Source: Parasalinivibrio latis
GTDB lineage: Bacteria; Pseudomonadota; Gammaproteobacteria; Enterobacterales; Vibrionaceae
Reading direction: 5' to 3'
NCBI RefSeq assembly: GCF_036825535.1
Contig: NZ_CP098812.1
Location: 1,488,001-1,552,000 of the forward strand
Length of the DNA stretch: 64,000 nucleotides
Each line of letters starts with the position of its first letter. The first letter of the stretch is position 1. The notes under the pieces are model-generated. The model made no database searches and had not been told where the DNA came from. It was given only the letters and a program-made list of their open reading frames with translations. The translations under genes and the position numbers were made by a program. This document shows, piece after piece, positions 45,559 to 54,957 of the stretch.

Positions 45559-46449
45559 ATGAAATGTGTGCACGAAATCGGTGAGGGGGTTCCATCACCT
45601 GGAGAAGTGGCAATACCTGATTCGATCCAGTTGGCCAGGCAAGCCTCAATAGAAGTTACTGCAAAAGATATATTGTCTGATTCGGGCTTTTGGGGTTCTT
45701 TACCCCGGGGAATGAAAATCTATGTCCCTTTTCTGCCTAAAAGCCGGTTTTCTGAAAACCTTCAGGCATGCCAGAAACTCAGGTTACAAGGGTATGACCC
45801 TGTGCCACATGTACCGGCAAGGTCGCTTTCCAGCAGTGTGGAGCTTGGGGACTGGCTCGGGGCGCTGACAGTCAGCGGGGTTGACAAGATTTTGCTGATT
45901 GCCGGAGACCGTAAAGTTACTGGCCCTTTCGCCAACACACTGGATGTTATTGATTCCGGTATTTTGTCATCGTTTCCCTTGAAAGGTATTGGTGTCGCCG
46001 GGCATCCGGAAGGTCACCCGGCTGCGAATACGGCAGAGCTGACTGATGCGCTTATGGCGAAGAAAGTCTGGGCTGCAGAGCATGGCATTGATATGTGGGT
46101 GATGACGCAGTTTGTATTTGAACATCAATCTGTTACGGAGTGGCTTGAGAGCCAGCATGAAGTGTTGTCACCTCTCCCTGTCATTGTAGGGCTTCCGGGA
46201 CCGGTTCAGCTTAAAACCCTGATTGCTTATGCGGCACATTGTGGAGTAGGATCCAGCGCCAAAGTGCTGAAGCGCAGACCGGGAGCAGCCCGGCTTCTTC
46301 GGGCGTGGAAGCCTGATGGTGTGATCGGGGCGTTAGCCAAATATCACGCAGATAACCCGGATTCCATGTTTCAAGGTATTCATATCTTCCCCTTTGGCGG
46401 TTTACAGCGGTCAGCTGAATGGCTGAGGCAAATGTCACTCAGTGGTTAG
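45559..46449 (+). CDS. metF: methylenetetrahydrofolate reductase-like protein
   Basis: 296-residue TIM-barrel flavoprotein of the MTHFR superfamily. Start at 45559, with GGAGGTG 5 bases upstream. The catalytic Glu is in ASIEVTAKD, FAD/folate-binding features include PVPHVPARSL, KILLIAGDRKVTGPF, GVAGHPEGHP and TQFVFEHQSV. It is divergent from the housekeeping MetF (EVTAKD instead of EFFPP), like MetF paralogues next to demethylases such as ligM. It probably oxidises 5-methyl-THF to 5,10-methylene-THF, the reverse of biosynthetic MetF (inference). Lies between the demethylase and Fhs. Confidence 0.8.
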   Translation: MKCVHEIGEGVPSPGEVAIPDSIQLARQASIEVTAKDILSDSGFWGSLPRGMKIYVPFLPKSRFSENLQACQKLRLQGYDPVPHVPARSLSSSVELGDWLGALTVSGVDKILLIAGDRKVTGPFANTLDVIDSGILSSFPLKGIGVAGHPEGHPAANTAELTDALMAKKVWAAEHGIDMWVMTQFVFEHQSVTEWLESQHEVLSPLPVIVGLPGPVQLKTLIAYAAHCGVGSSAKVLKRRPGAARLLRAWKPDGVIGALAKYHADNPDSMFQGIHIFPFGGLQRSAEWLRQMSLSG

Positions 46450-46578
46450 CGAAAGTATCGCTGTTGCATCAGCTGTCTTTACTTTTGTATTTGTTTTAAT
46501 CACTTATGCAAAGGTTGCTTTCATTTTGGCGAGGCTCTTACCCGGATGTTCTCGCCGTTTTGTATTCAGGAGGCCGTA

Positions 46579-48357
46579 ATGACCACCTCTCTAGAACTAT
46601 GCGAAGGCACCACGTTCGTAGACAAACCACATACATTTGCACCGGATTTCCCTCCACCGGGCTCACCGGATATAGAAATTGCCCGTGCTGTAAAGCCCAT
46701 GCCAATTCAACAACTCGCACAGAATCGCCTTGGCTTGGGTATTGAACAGGTAATCCCTTATGGACACTACAAAGCGAAGCTCAATTTAGACAATTTAAGG
46801 GACGGGGAAAATGTTTCGCCGGTTTCAGATGACGGCAGCACTACAGGAAAGCTGGTTTTGGTCACCGCGATTACGCCAACCCCTGCCGGAGAAGGTAAAA
46901 CAACAACCAGTATCGGCCTGACCGACGCCCTTAACCTGTTGGGTATCAATACATCAGTATGCCTCCGTGAACCCTCTTTAGGCCCCTGTTTTGGCCTGAA
47001 AGGTGGCGCAGCCGGTGGTGGCCGTGCGCAGGCCATTCCGATGGAAGACCTTAACCTCCACTTTAACGGCGATATCCACGCCATTACAGCGGCTCACAAT
47101 CTGTTGGCTGCAATGATTGACAACCATATCCAGTGGGGTAACGAGCAAAACATTGATTCCCGGCGAGTGGTATGGAGACGTGTTGTAGATTTGAATGACC
47201 GTGCTCTTAGAAACGTCATTGTCGGCTTGGGTGGAAAAGTTAACGGCATACCACGCGAGACCGGTTTTGATATCACCGTTGCGTCGGAAATAATGGCAGT
47301 ACTTTGTCTGGCGGAGAATCTGGAAGATCTGCAGAAGCGACTGGGTGACATCATTGTGGCATACCGGTTTGATGACGCGCCGGTAACAGCCAGAGCGTTA
47401 GGAGCAGATGGTGCGATGACGGTGCTTCTGAAAGATGCCATGTTACCGAACCTTATCCAGACCCTCGAATACAACCCGGTATTTGTCCACGGGGGGCCAT
47501 TTGCCAACATTGCCCATGGTTGCAGCTCTGTTGCTGCAACGCGAGCAGCATTGGCAGTGAGTGATGTAGTCGTCACGGAGGCGGGGTTTGGTGCTGATCT
47601 GGGTGGCGAGAAATTCCTCGATATCAAATGCCGTCTTTCAGGGTTGCGTCCGGATGCTGCGGTACTGGTATGTACTATTCGGGCACTTAAATCGCAGGGT
47701 GGGGTGGAAAAAGCTGACCTGAATTTTGAAAATGTCACTGCTTTACAAAATGGCGCCTCCAACCTTGTACGTCATATTCAGAACCTTCAGCAGTTTGGCC
47801 TGACGCCGGTTGTGTGTATTAACCGCTTCCCTTCTGATACGGAAGAAGAAATTGCGGCAGTGAAAGCGCTTTGCCTGGACCTTGGTGTGACAGCGGTTTG
47901 CGCAGAGCACTGGGCTAAAGGGGGGAATGGTGCTTTAGAGCTGGCGCAGGTAGTTGCAGAAGAGTTAGCGAAGCCTTCGCCTGAGGTGACGTTGCTCTAT
48001 CCGGATGAAATTTCTCTGGAAGAGAAAGTCACGAAGGTGGCGACCAAACTATATGGGGCGTCGGGTGTAAGCTTCAGCGCAGAGGCTAAAAAACAAATGG
48101 CTGTTTATACAGGCATGGGTTTTGGCCACCTGCCTGTCTGTATTGCAAAAACACCTTACAGTTTTTCGTCTGATCCGAAAGCCTTAGGGGCGCCGGATAA
48201 CCATGATTTGCCAGTAAGGGAAATGCGTTTAATGGCGGGTGCCGGTTTTGTTGTTGCAGTCTGCGGAGATGTAATGACGATGCCAGGACTGCCCGCAAGC
48301 CCAGCCGCATTAAATATTCGCCTTGACGACAATGGGCTAATTGAAGGGTTGTTTTAA
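46579..48357 (+). CDS. fhs: formate-tetrahydrofolate ligase
   Basis: 592-residue formyl-THF synthetase interconverting formate + ATP + THF and 10-formyl-THF. Start at 46579 with AGGAGG 5 bases upstream. P-loop TPTPAGEGKTTTSIGLTDAL (~99), REPSLGPCFGLKGGAAGGG, DIHAITAAHNLLAAMIDNH, and GAGFVVAVCGDVMTMPGLP are classical. About 30 extra residues precede the usual DIEIA start. In this cassette it can recover ATP while releasing formate from oxidised methyl groups, or supply formyl-THF. Confidence 0.95.
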   Translation: MTTSLELCEGTTFVDKPHTFAPDFPPPGSPDIEIARAVKPMPIQQLAQNRLGLGIEQVIPYGHYKAKLNLDNLRDGENVSPVSDDGSTTGKLVLVTAITPTPAGEGKTTTSIGLTDALNLLGINTSVCLREPSLGPCFGLKGGAAGGGRAQAIPMEDLNLHFNGDIHAITAAHNLLAAMIDNHIQWGNEQNIDSRRVVWRRVVDLNDRALRNVIVGLGGKVNGIPRETGFDITVASEIMAVLCLAENLEDLQKRLGDIIVAYRFDDAPVTARALGADGAMTVLLKDAMLPNLIQTLEYNPVFVHGGPFANIAHGCSSVAATRAALAVSDVVVTEAGFGADLGGEKFLDIKCRLSGLRPDAAVLVCTIRALKSQGGVEKADLNFENVTALQNGASNLVRHIQNLQQFGLTPVVCINRFPSDTEEEIAAVKALCLDLGVTAVCAEHWAKGGNGALELAQVVAEELAKPSPEVTLLYPDEISLEEKVTKVATKLYGASGVSFSAEAKKQMAVYTGMGFGHLPVCIAKTPYSFSSDPKALGAPDNHDLPVREMRLMAGAGFVVAVCGDVMTMPGLPASPAALNIRLDDNGLIEGLF

Positions 48358-48568
48358 TTGAAATAAGGCCTGATGCGAATAAGCATCAGGTCTAGTATTG
48401 TTTACTTTTCCTTGTATTATCTGTTCGTTTCTATTTCATCACATAATTTGAAGTGATTATCGGATATTTTGTGAAGTTGGTTTATCATCTTCTGGATGTT
48501 ATTAATTGCGTAATAATGAATTTCATTACGCAATAAGTCTCTTATGTGTAGAAGATGGAGAATCTATA

Positions 48569-49096
48569 ATGAAAAAAGCGTTGGTTGTATTAGGTATGGT
48601 TTCTTTGGTTGCGGCATGTCAGACGACAAAGTTAGGTGAAGCCAAGGGCTTAGGCGCAGCGGCAATACCCATGGACTTCGATACCCCGGGAAGCCAGTTT
48701 GCATGCAGTAGAATTTCACTTCCTCTTTATACAGTAGAAGAAGGCAGCGCGTATTATAGTGATCCTTTTGAAGTAGAGATTTACCCTGCCAGAGATCGCT
48801 CGTATCAGATACGCTCAGATATTCCTGAAGGAAATTACGCTATTAAGTCACTGCGCTGTTATTCCAAAGAGCGATATGTTATTAACGGTGCAAAATCATA
48901 TATTGAACACGAAGTTTCTCTTTTCCTCCCAATTGCTCCAAACGAAATTACCGTTCCTAACTTTAAAGTAACTGGATGGCAGAAAAAAGATAGATTTAAT
49001 TACGGTGTTGAACGAAGCTTTGGATTAAAGAGAAAGCAGACTATCGAACAGATTAAATCTGAAAATGACTTAACAGGTTGGAAACTCACATACTAA
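48569..49096 (+). CDS. predicted lipoprotein of unknown function
   Basis: 175 residues from the ATG at 48569 (GGAGAATC upstream). Signal peptide MKKALVVLGMVSLVAAC with lipobox LVAAC; +2 residue Gln suggests outer-membrane sorting. The mature part is a compact beta-rich domain (SAYYSDPFEVEIYPARD, EVSLFLPIAPNEITVPNFKV). No family recognised. Lower GC than the fhs gene before it. Not obviously part of the C1 unit; 211-base gap. Confidence 0.75.
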   Translation: MKKALVVLGMVSLVAACQTTKLGEAKGLGAAAIPMDFDTPGSQFACSRISLPLYTVEEGSAYYSDPFEVEIYPARDRSYQIRSDIPEGNYAIKSLRCYSKERYVINGAKSYIEHEVSLFLPIAPNEITVPNFKVTGWQKKDRFNYGVERSFGLKRKQTIEQIKSENDLTGWKLTY

Positions 49097-49103
49097 TTAT
49101 TTA

Positions 49104-49128
49104 TGAGCCCCGTCTGTTCGGGGCTTTA
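49104..49128. terminator. bidirectional terminator, lipoprotein / AraC
   Basis: AGCCCCG (49106-49112) / CGGGGCT (49119-49125) followed by TTATATTTT; it overlaps the last codon of the convergent araC-type gene. Confidence 0.8.
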
Positions 49129-49983
49129 TATTTTATGCTGATTTCTAAATTCAATTGGAGTGATATTTTTATATTTTCGGAACAGCCGGTTAAAATTCGA
49201 CTGATTTCCAAAACCACTTTGATCGGCGATTAGTGAGACAGGATATTCGGTCCGGATGAGAAGCTGGCAAGCATGTCCGATTCTGATTTGGGTCAGGTAC
49301 CGGTTGAAGCTTTGTTTCATGTGCCGTTTAAAGAAACGGACAAAGCTACTGACACTCATATTCGCCAACGAAGCCATCTCTTCCAGTAACAATACCTGTC
49401 TGTAATCGCTGTGTACTTTTGCCAAAATAGTAGTTAGTGCTTCTTGCTGGTGGTGCTGCACATTTGCGCTATCGAAATGGTTTGATGCGAGCGATGTATA
49501 TTCAGAGTGTATCAGTGAGTCCAGCAACGACAGTAAAACTAATAGTTTGTTTACTGGGTTGGCATCAGGAAGTGCCTCAAATTCTGGTGCAAGGCTCCTT
49601 GCAAGAGCCGGTGGGAAACATATTCCACGGTGCGCAGCTGACAGAAGTGCAGGCAAACCTGAGTACTCAGGAAACTGCTGTACCAGGGAATCTGCCCACT
49701 GCTGGCTGAACCATAGCACGTAAACAATTTGAGAACGGCTTTCGTCCAGACTCTTTGACGACTGCCAGGTATGTGGAAGGTTAGGGCCTGTTAGCACGAG
49801 ATCCAACTCGCCGTGCCTTTCAATGGAATCGCCGACATAACGCTCACCGGAACTGTTAACGGTCAGGGTAAGTTCATATTCCGGATGGAAGTGCCATTCA
49901 AACGGGATAGCATCAAGTTCCCGCAACATAAACTTCCAGGAAGAACCCTCCGGTACCATTACTTTTTCAAACTGCGCTTTCAT
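49126..49983 (-). CDS. AraC-family transcriptional regulator
   Basis: 285 residues. N-terminal cupin sensor (~1-150; PFEWHFHPEYELTLTV, LTGPNLPHTWQSS) and C-terminal two-HTH DNA-binding domain (~185-285; VLLLEEMASLANMSVSSFVR, GHACQLLIRTEYPVSLIADQ, GFGNQSNFNRLFRKYKNITP). Divergent from the PhyH-type dioxygenase with a 181-base shared intergenic region, so it very likely controls that gene. Inducer unknown. Confidence 0.9.
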   Translation of the reverse strand: MKAQFEKVMVPEGSSWKFMLRELDAIPFEWHFHPEYELTLTVNSSGERYVGDSIERHGELDLVLTGPNLPHTWQSSKSLDESRSQIVYVLWFSQQWADSLVQQFPEYSGLPALLSAAHRGICFPPALARSLAPEFEALPDANPVNKLLVLLSLLDSLIHSEYTSLASNHFDSANVQHHQQEALTTILAKVHSDYRQVLLLEEMASLANMSVSSFVRFFKRHMKQSFNRYLTQIRIGHACQLLIRTEYPVSLIADQSGFGNQSNFNRLFRKYKNITPIEFRNQHKI

Positions 49984-50164
49984 TGCTTCGTTGTGCCTAT
50001 TTAGTACATATCCGTAAATATTCTAATTAATAATGAGCAGATAGTACTAATAGTTGAGCAAAATGTATCACATTAATCATGAGCTGCCTGCGATACTGAC
50101 CCCGCCTAAATGAGGAGCCCCCGCCCGCAATATGGCAAGGAGTAACAGTGACAGGGAGGTCAAC

Positions 50165-51118
50165 ATGAAAAACAGATATGGGTTCGGTGACAACCAACCG
50201 GGTAACAACAGTGTATCCAATCTGCACGGTACGCAGCTTAAAGACATCGTGAAATCATTGCCGCTTCGCGTGTTGAGTGAGGAACAGTTTTTATTCTGGC
50301 AGCACAACGGTTTTGTGGTTATCAAAAATGCCATATCCCCTGAAACTGTTGAGAAATCACAATCATTTTTGTGGGAATTTCAGGAGATGGATCCGAATAA
50401 TTCCCAAACCTGGTATCGCCCTCAATTCCGGGATCACCAGATGGCTGAGCTAAACAACTCAGGAATGGTCGAGTGTTATAACAACCAAGTATTGTGGGAC
50501 AACCGCCAAAATGAGCGGGTTTATCACGCATTCGTGGACATTTGGGATCGTGAAGACTTGTGGGTAACGATTGACCGGGCAAACCTGAATCCCCCTAACA
50601 AAAAGGGTCGAGATTTTGGTGGTTTTGTTCATTGGGATGCGGACTCATCCCTGACACCTTTACCTGTTAATGTTCAGGGTGTATTGGCACTTTCTGATAC
50701 AACCGAGGAAACCGGTGGCTTTCAGTGCGTCCCGGCTTTGTACCGAGACCTGGAAATCTGGCGTCAATCCCAACCCGATGACAGAGATACCTTTGTTCCG
50801 GACTTAACCGGCTATGAACCTGCGTTTGTGCCTTTACAAGCAGGTGATCTTTTGATTTTTAACTGTTTGCTCCCGCATGGCATTCGCCCTAACCAATCAG
50901 ACCGAGTGCGCATGGCCCAGTATATTTCGATGGTACCGGCTGAAGAGGAAAACCTTGAGGTGCGGGATTGGCGAGTTAAGTCCTGGTCCGAGCGTTTGCC
51001 ACCGGATGGATTTGCCTTTCCCGGTGACCCAAGGAATTGGGAACAGACTCGTTACCCTGTAGCTGAGTTATCAGACTTGGGAAGGAAGCTGTTGGGACTG
51101 GATGCCTGGCAGAAATAA
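50165..51118 (+). CDS. phytanoyl-CoA dioxygenase (PhyH) family protein
   Basis: 317-residue Fe(II)/2-oxoglutarate oxygenase. Start at 50165, with GGGAGGTC 5 bases upstream. Metal triad: His and Asp in FVHWDADSS and distal His in LLPHGIRPN; the 2-oxoglutarate-binding Arg is in SDRVRMAQYIS. LSEEQFLFWQHNGFVVIKNA is the family start. Members hydroxylate small substrates such as ectoine, acyl-CoAs or modified amino acids; the substrate here is unknown. Divergent from its presumed AraC regulator. Confidence 0.88.
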   Translation: MKNRYGFGDNQPGNNSVSNLHGTQLKDIVKSLPLRVLSEEQFLFWQHNGFVVIKNAISPETVEKSQSFLWEFQEMDPNNSQTWYRPQFRDHQMAELNNSGMVECYNNQVLWDNRQNERVYHAFVDIWDREDLWVTIDRANLNPPNKKGRDFGGFVHWDADSSLTPLPVNVQGVLALSDTTEETGGFQCVPALYRDLEIWRQSQPDDRDTFVPDLTGYEPAFVPLQAGDLLIFNCLLPHGIRPNQSDRVRMAQYISMVPAEEENLEVRDWRVKSWSERLPPDGFAFPGDPRNWEQTRYPVAELSDLGRKLLGLDAWQK

Positions 51119-51199
51119 GGCATTGATTCGGTTGTTTCCGGTTATAGCTTTTCGCTATGCTGGTTCCTGAAAACACTGTCAGCAGTAAGGGATTACCGG

Positions 51200-51607
51200 A
51201 TGACTGAATCAGAAGCTTTAGAGAAAATATCCCAATACCCAAAACCTGCGGGTTTGTTGCTTCTGTCTATTCGGCAACTGATATTCGAGGTGGCGGATTC
51301 TGATGGGGTAGGACAGGTAGAAGAATCGCTGAAGTGGGGAGAACTCAGTTACAGCGTGAAAGGTGGATCACCGGTACGGATCGCATGGAGCGAGAAAAAG
51401 CCGGACTCAGTCTCTGTATACTTTGTCTGCACTACATCACTGGTTGAAACGTTCCGGGAAATTTATGCAGAGCTGTTTATTTTTCACGGCAACCGGGAGA
51501 TTGAAATTCCTATGGATAAGCCAGTGCAGTTCGAGCCGTTAGCGCATTGTTTTTCCCTAGCGTTTCATTACAAATCACTCAGGCATTTACCCCTGCTGGG
51601 TACCTGA
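51200..51607 (+). CDS. DUF1801 domain protein
   Basis: 135-residue YdhG/DUF1801-like protein: LLLSIRQLIFEVADSDGVGQ, EESLKWGELSYSVKGGSPVRI and FHYKSLRHLPLLG. Start with AAGGGAT upstream. Family function is unknown (structurally a steroid-delta/SufE-like alpha-beta fold). 81 bases after the dioxygenase on the same strand, possibly co-transcribed. Confidence 0.82.
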   Translation: MTESEALEKISQYPKPAGLLLLSIRQLIFEVADSDGVGQVEESLKWGELSYSVKGGSPVRIAWSEKKPDSVSVYFVCTTSLVETFREIYAELFIFHGNREIEIPMDKPVQFEPLAHCFSLAFHYKSLRHLPLLGT

Positions 51608-51609
51608 AA

Positions 51610-51648
51610 TAAAAAGCCCCGACATTCAATCCGGGGCTTTGTTGTTTT
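51610..51648. terminator. bidirectional terminator, DUF1801 / ygiQ
   Basis: AAAGCCCCG (51613-51621) / CGGGGCTTT (51632-51640) with A-run and T-run flanks. Confidence 0.88.
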
Positions 51649-51656
51649 ATTCAGGA

Positions 51657-53975
51657 CTAAGGGCGGCCAGCTTGCTGACGTTGTCCGCCTTTGCGGTTGC
51701 CTTTCCCTTGGGGTTTCCCCTTAAAACCGCCATTCTGCGTGGGTTTGCCTTGTTGTGGTTTGCCCTGGCTGCGGTTTTGTTGTTCACCGCTGGTATTCTG
51801 GTTTCGGTTCGTGCCCTTGCGGTTTTGGCCGTTCCGGTTGCCGCTGTTCCCTCTGTTACCATCTTTTCGGATATCCGGCTGGTTCGGGTGTTTTGTGGCA
51901 AAACGTTTGGCACTGTGACGGCCTGAATTTCGCTTCTGGGCCAAGGTTTCTTTTGCCTCGGCACCTTCGGCTGGTACCAGACACCCAGGACGATCACCTA
52001 TCAGGTTCTTTTTGCCCATGGATACCAATGCTTCACGGATAAGCGGCCAGTTGGCCGGGTCGTGATAACGGAGCAATGCCTTGTGCAGGCGACGTTGGCG
52101 ATCACCTTTAGCGACAAACAACTCTTCACGTTTTTTATACTTCACGCGCTTAAGCGGATTGGTTTCCGAGTGGTACATTGCTGTCGCATTACACATTGGG
52201 GACGGGTAAAAGTTCTGTACCTGGTCACATTCAAATTCGTTCTTTTTCAGCCACAACGCCAAGTTGACCATATCTTCATCGGTACAGCCTGGGTGTGCAG
52301 AAATAAAGTAGGGGATGAGGTACTGTTTCTTACCCGCTTCCTGACTGAACTTTTGGAACATTTCCTTGAACCGGTCATAGGTACCCATACCCGGCTTCAT
52401 CATCAGATCCAGTGTGCCTTTTTCGGTGTGTTCAGGCGCAATTTTCAGGTAACCGCCAACGTGGTGTGTGACCAGTTCACGAACATACTCAGGAGATTCC
52501 ACCGCTAAATCATAACGAACGCCAGATGCAATCATGATCTTCTTGATACCCGGTACTTTACGGGCGCTGCGGTACAGATCGATGGTGTGCTTGTGGTCGG
52601 TGTTCAGCTTTTCACAGATCTTGGGGAAAACGCATGACGGCCGACGGCAATTGGCCTCAGCTTTAGGGTCTGAACAGCCCAGACGGTACATGTTGGCTGT
52701 CGGGCCACCCAGGTCCGAGATGGTGCCAGTGAATCCTGGGACTTTCTCCCGGATGTCTGCCAGTTCCTCCAGAATCGACTCTTTTGAACGGTTCTGGATA
52801 ATCCGGCCTTCATGCTCGGTAATAGAGCAGAATGAACAGCCACCGAAACAGCCACGCATAATGTTGACTGACGTTTTAATCATGTCATACGCCGGGATCT
52901 TGGCTTTACCGTACTTCGGGTGAGGTACACGTGCATAGGGTAGCCCGAACACAAAATCCATCTCTTCTGTAGAGAGCGGAACAGGCGGAGTATTCACCCA
53001 CAGTTCGCGGTCACCGTGTTTCTGGATGAGAGCGCGTGCAGAATGTGGGTTCGTTTCCAGGTGCATCACGCGAGCAGCGTGCGCGTAGAGAATTCTATCG
53101 TTAATAAGCTTTTCAAACGATGGAAGGCGAACGTAGCTGTTTTGCGCATCGTGTTTGGTTGGGCGTACAACGATGGGTTTCGGTGACTCGGTAGTGCCTT
53201 CCGCCCCGGTGACGCAGTTGGCTTCAGTAGCATAAGGGTTTGGCATCACCATGCCTCGGCCCGGTTTTTCAATCCGGCTTGAATCCACCTCAAACATGGT
53301 TTCAGGTGCTTCTTTGAGCATGATGGCCGTTCCCGGAATTCGGTTCAGGGCAGATACATCCTCGCCATTTGCAAGGCGATGAGCAACTTCTACCAGCGCA
53401 CGCTCGGCATTGCCGAAAAGGAGGATATCAGCTTTGGCATCTACCAATACGGAGCGACGAATTTTGTCTGACCAGTAGTCATAATGCGCAAGGCGACGAA
53501 GGCTGGCTTCGATACCACCCAGCACAATAGGGACCTCTTTGTACGCTTCTCGGCAACGCTGTGAATAAACCAGTACAGCGCGGTCAGGACGTTTGCCGCC
53601 TTCATTGTTTGGTGTGTAGGCATCGTCATGGCGGAGCTTTCTGTCTGCCGTGTAGCGGTTGATCATGGAGTCCATGTTACCCGCAGTGATCCCAAAGAAC
53701 AGGTTCGGTTTCCCCAGCGCCATAAACGCATCTTTGTTCTGCCATTCCGGCTGGCTGATAATACCCACACGGAAGCCTTGTGACTCCAGGAGACGGCCGA
53801 TTATTGCCATACCAAAGCTTGGGTGATCCACATACGCATCCCCGGTTACGATAATAATGTCGCAACTGTCCCAGCCTAACTGGTCCATTTCTTTCCGGCT
53901 GGTAGGCAGGAAAGGAGCTGTGCCAAAGCATTCAGCCCAGTATTTATCGTATTCGTATATCTTTTTAGAAATCAA
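51657..53975 (-). CDS. ygiQ: YgiQ family radical SAM protein with rebuilt 5' end
   Basis: About 772 residues from a TTG at 53975; the frame stays open to a GTG at 54020. Radical SAM cluster CFGGCSFCSITEHEGR (~365), N-terminal domain QLGWDSCDIIIVTGDAYVDHPSFGM, central ASGVRYDLAVESPEY and APEHTEKG, and a low-complexity basic C-terminal tail (~690-772, repeats of GN, NQ, GK, QGKP). Function of YgiQ is unknown. No ATG or good ribosome site exists; the TTG lies 4 bases after an integrase stop codon, so an integration event replaced the native start and translation may depend on coupling. Body of the protein intact. Confidence 0.9.
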   Translation of the reverse strand: MISKKIYEYDKYWAECFGTAPFLPTSRKEMDQLGWDSCDIIIVTGDAYVDHPSFGMAIIGRLLESQGFRVGIISQPEWQNKDAFMALGKPNLFFGITAGNMDSMINRYTADRKLRHDDAYTPNNEGGKRPDRAVLVYSQRCREAYKEVPIVLGGIEASLRRLAHYDYWSDKIRRSVLVDAKADILLFGNAERALVEVAHRLANGEDVSALNRIPGTAIMLKEAPETMFEVDSSRIEKPGRGMVMPNPYATEANCVTGAEGTTESPKPIVVRPTKHDAQNSYVRLPSFEKLINDRILYAHAARVMHLETNPHSARALIQKHGDRELWVNTPPVPLSTEEMDFVFGLPYARVPHPKYGKAKIPAYDMIKTSVNIMRGCFGGCSFCSITEHEGRIIQNRSKESILEELADIREKVPGFTGTISDLGGPTANMYRLGCSDPKAEANCRRPSCVFPKICEKLNTDHKHTIDLYRSARKVPGIKKIMIASGVRYDLAVESPEYVRELVTHHVGGYLKIAPEHTEKGTLDLMMKPGMGTYDRFKEMFQKFSQEAGKKQYLIPYFISAHPGCTDEDMVNLALWLKKNEFECDQVQNFYPSPMCNATAMYHSETNPLKRVKYKKREELFVAKGDRQRRLHKALLRYHDPANWPLIREALVSMGKKNLIGDRPGCLVPAEGAEAKETLAQKRNSGRHSAKRFATKHPNQPDIRKDGNRGNSGNRNGQNRKGTNRNQNTSGEQQNRSQGKPQQGKPTQNGGFKGKPQGKGNRKGGQRQQAGRP

Positions 53976-53979
53976 ATCT

Positions 53980-54771
53980 TTATCTCTTGCCAATGTTCTT
54001 TGGGGGCATATACGGGGCACTACTACTCAATTTCGTGTTGAGCAGGGCCAGCTGATCGCCGGTGTGCTCACTTACCCAGTCACCATACGTTTGGTAGATC
54101 TCTTTTGCCGAAGCATGCCCCATTTGTTTTGCGATAAATGTCGGCTTTACGCCTGCGCTCAGCATCCAACATGCATAAGTATGTCGGGTTTGGTAAGGGC
54201 GGCGGTATCGCAAGCCTGCCCGCCGAACGGCTGCACACCACTTTTCATGGATCCCAACATGAGAATAATTTGGCCCGGTTTCACGGGTTGCCGTGATACG
54301 GGCTGAAAACACAAAGCGCACCGATTCTGTCACCAGTGTAACATTATCTTCCTGAATAACGTTGACCTTCACAGGAGCCAGCATGTAAGTAATGGCACGC
54401 TGTCGCGACAACGCATCAAGCGCAGGGTCGAGCAGGTTCACCGTCCGGACACCGGAGCGCGTTTTAGGCAACTTAAAGTCGCCACTTAGCGTGATATTGC
54501 GCCGCACTGTCATTGTCCCTCCCTTGAGGTCAATGTCTTCCCAGGCCAGCGAGATCAATTCGCCATGACGCAACCCGATATAAAGGGCAAGCGTTCCAAA
54601 GTGCCTGTCCTGATCATTGTTGTAGTCGGCCAACAGCCGCTGGCATTCTTCGCTGTTCGGTCGATCAGGAATGATGCGCCCGGATTTTAGTTCTTTGATG
54701 CCTGTAAGTATACGTTCATCACAATAACCAATGGTAATTGCAAAGCCGAAAACGGACTTTAGCGTGTCCAT
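53980..54771 (-). pseudogene. tyrosine recombinase (phage integrase), N-terminally truncated
   Basis: 263 residues of catalytic domain. Catalytic set visible: Arg in LYIGLRHGELISL, Lys in KLPKTRSGVRTV, the RH of PYQTRHTYACWM, His in AKQMGHASAKEI, Tyr in YQTYGDWVSEH. Upstream the frame continues only 17 codons (KPRTVNTC preceding the Met) to a TAG, so the ~150-residue arm-binding/core-binding part is missing. It reads toward ygiQ and overlaps its leader, marking one att end at ygiQ. Adjacent + strand sequence is a different phage-like fragment, so an internal deletion removed the rest of the prophage. Confidence 0.85.
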
Positions 54772-54886
54772 GCAGGTATTGACGGTTCTTGGTTTGCAAC
54801 TAGCCAGCCAGAAACAGCGTGGCTACAGCGACCAGTATGCAGACCGGGAGATTGGACGCCTTTATGCCTTGATTGGGGGAGATTGA
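54770..54886 (+). pseudogene. phage-like C-terminal coding fragment
   Basis: The + strand frame reads LASQKQRGYSDQYADREIGR then LYALIGGD and stop. Charged helical composition with a clean stop resembles the end of a phage structural or assembly protein, but I do not recognise the family. It overlaps the truncated integrase head to head, which suggests the deletion junction is near 54800-54825. Coding status of the first ~10 codons is doubtful. Confidence 0.35.
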
Positions 54887-54957
54887 CCACAATAGTGGGG
54901 TTAACAATCAATGAATGGGTTGTTTTAGGCGGCTTTTTTCTTGGTGCAGAATATATA

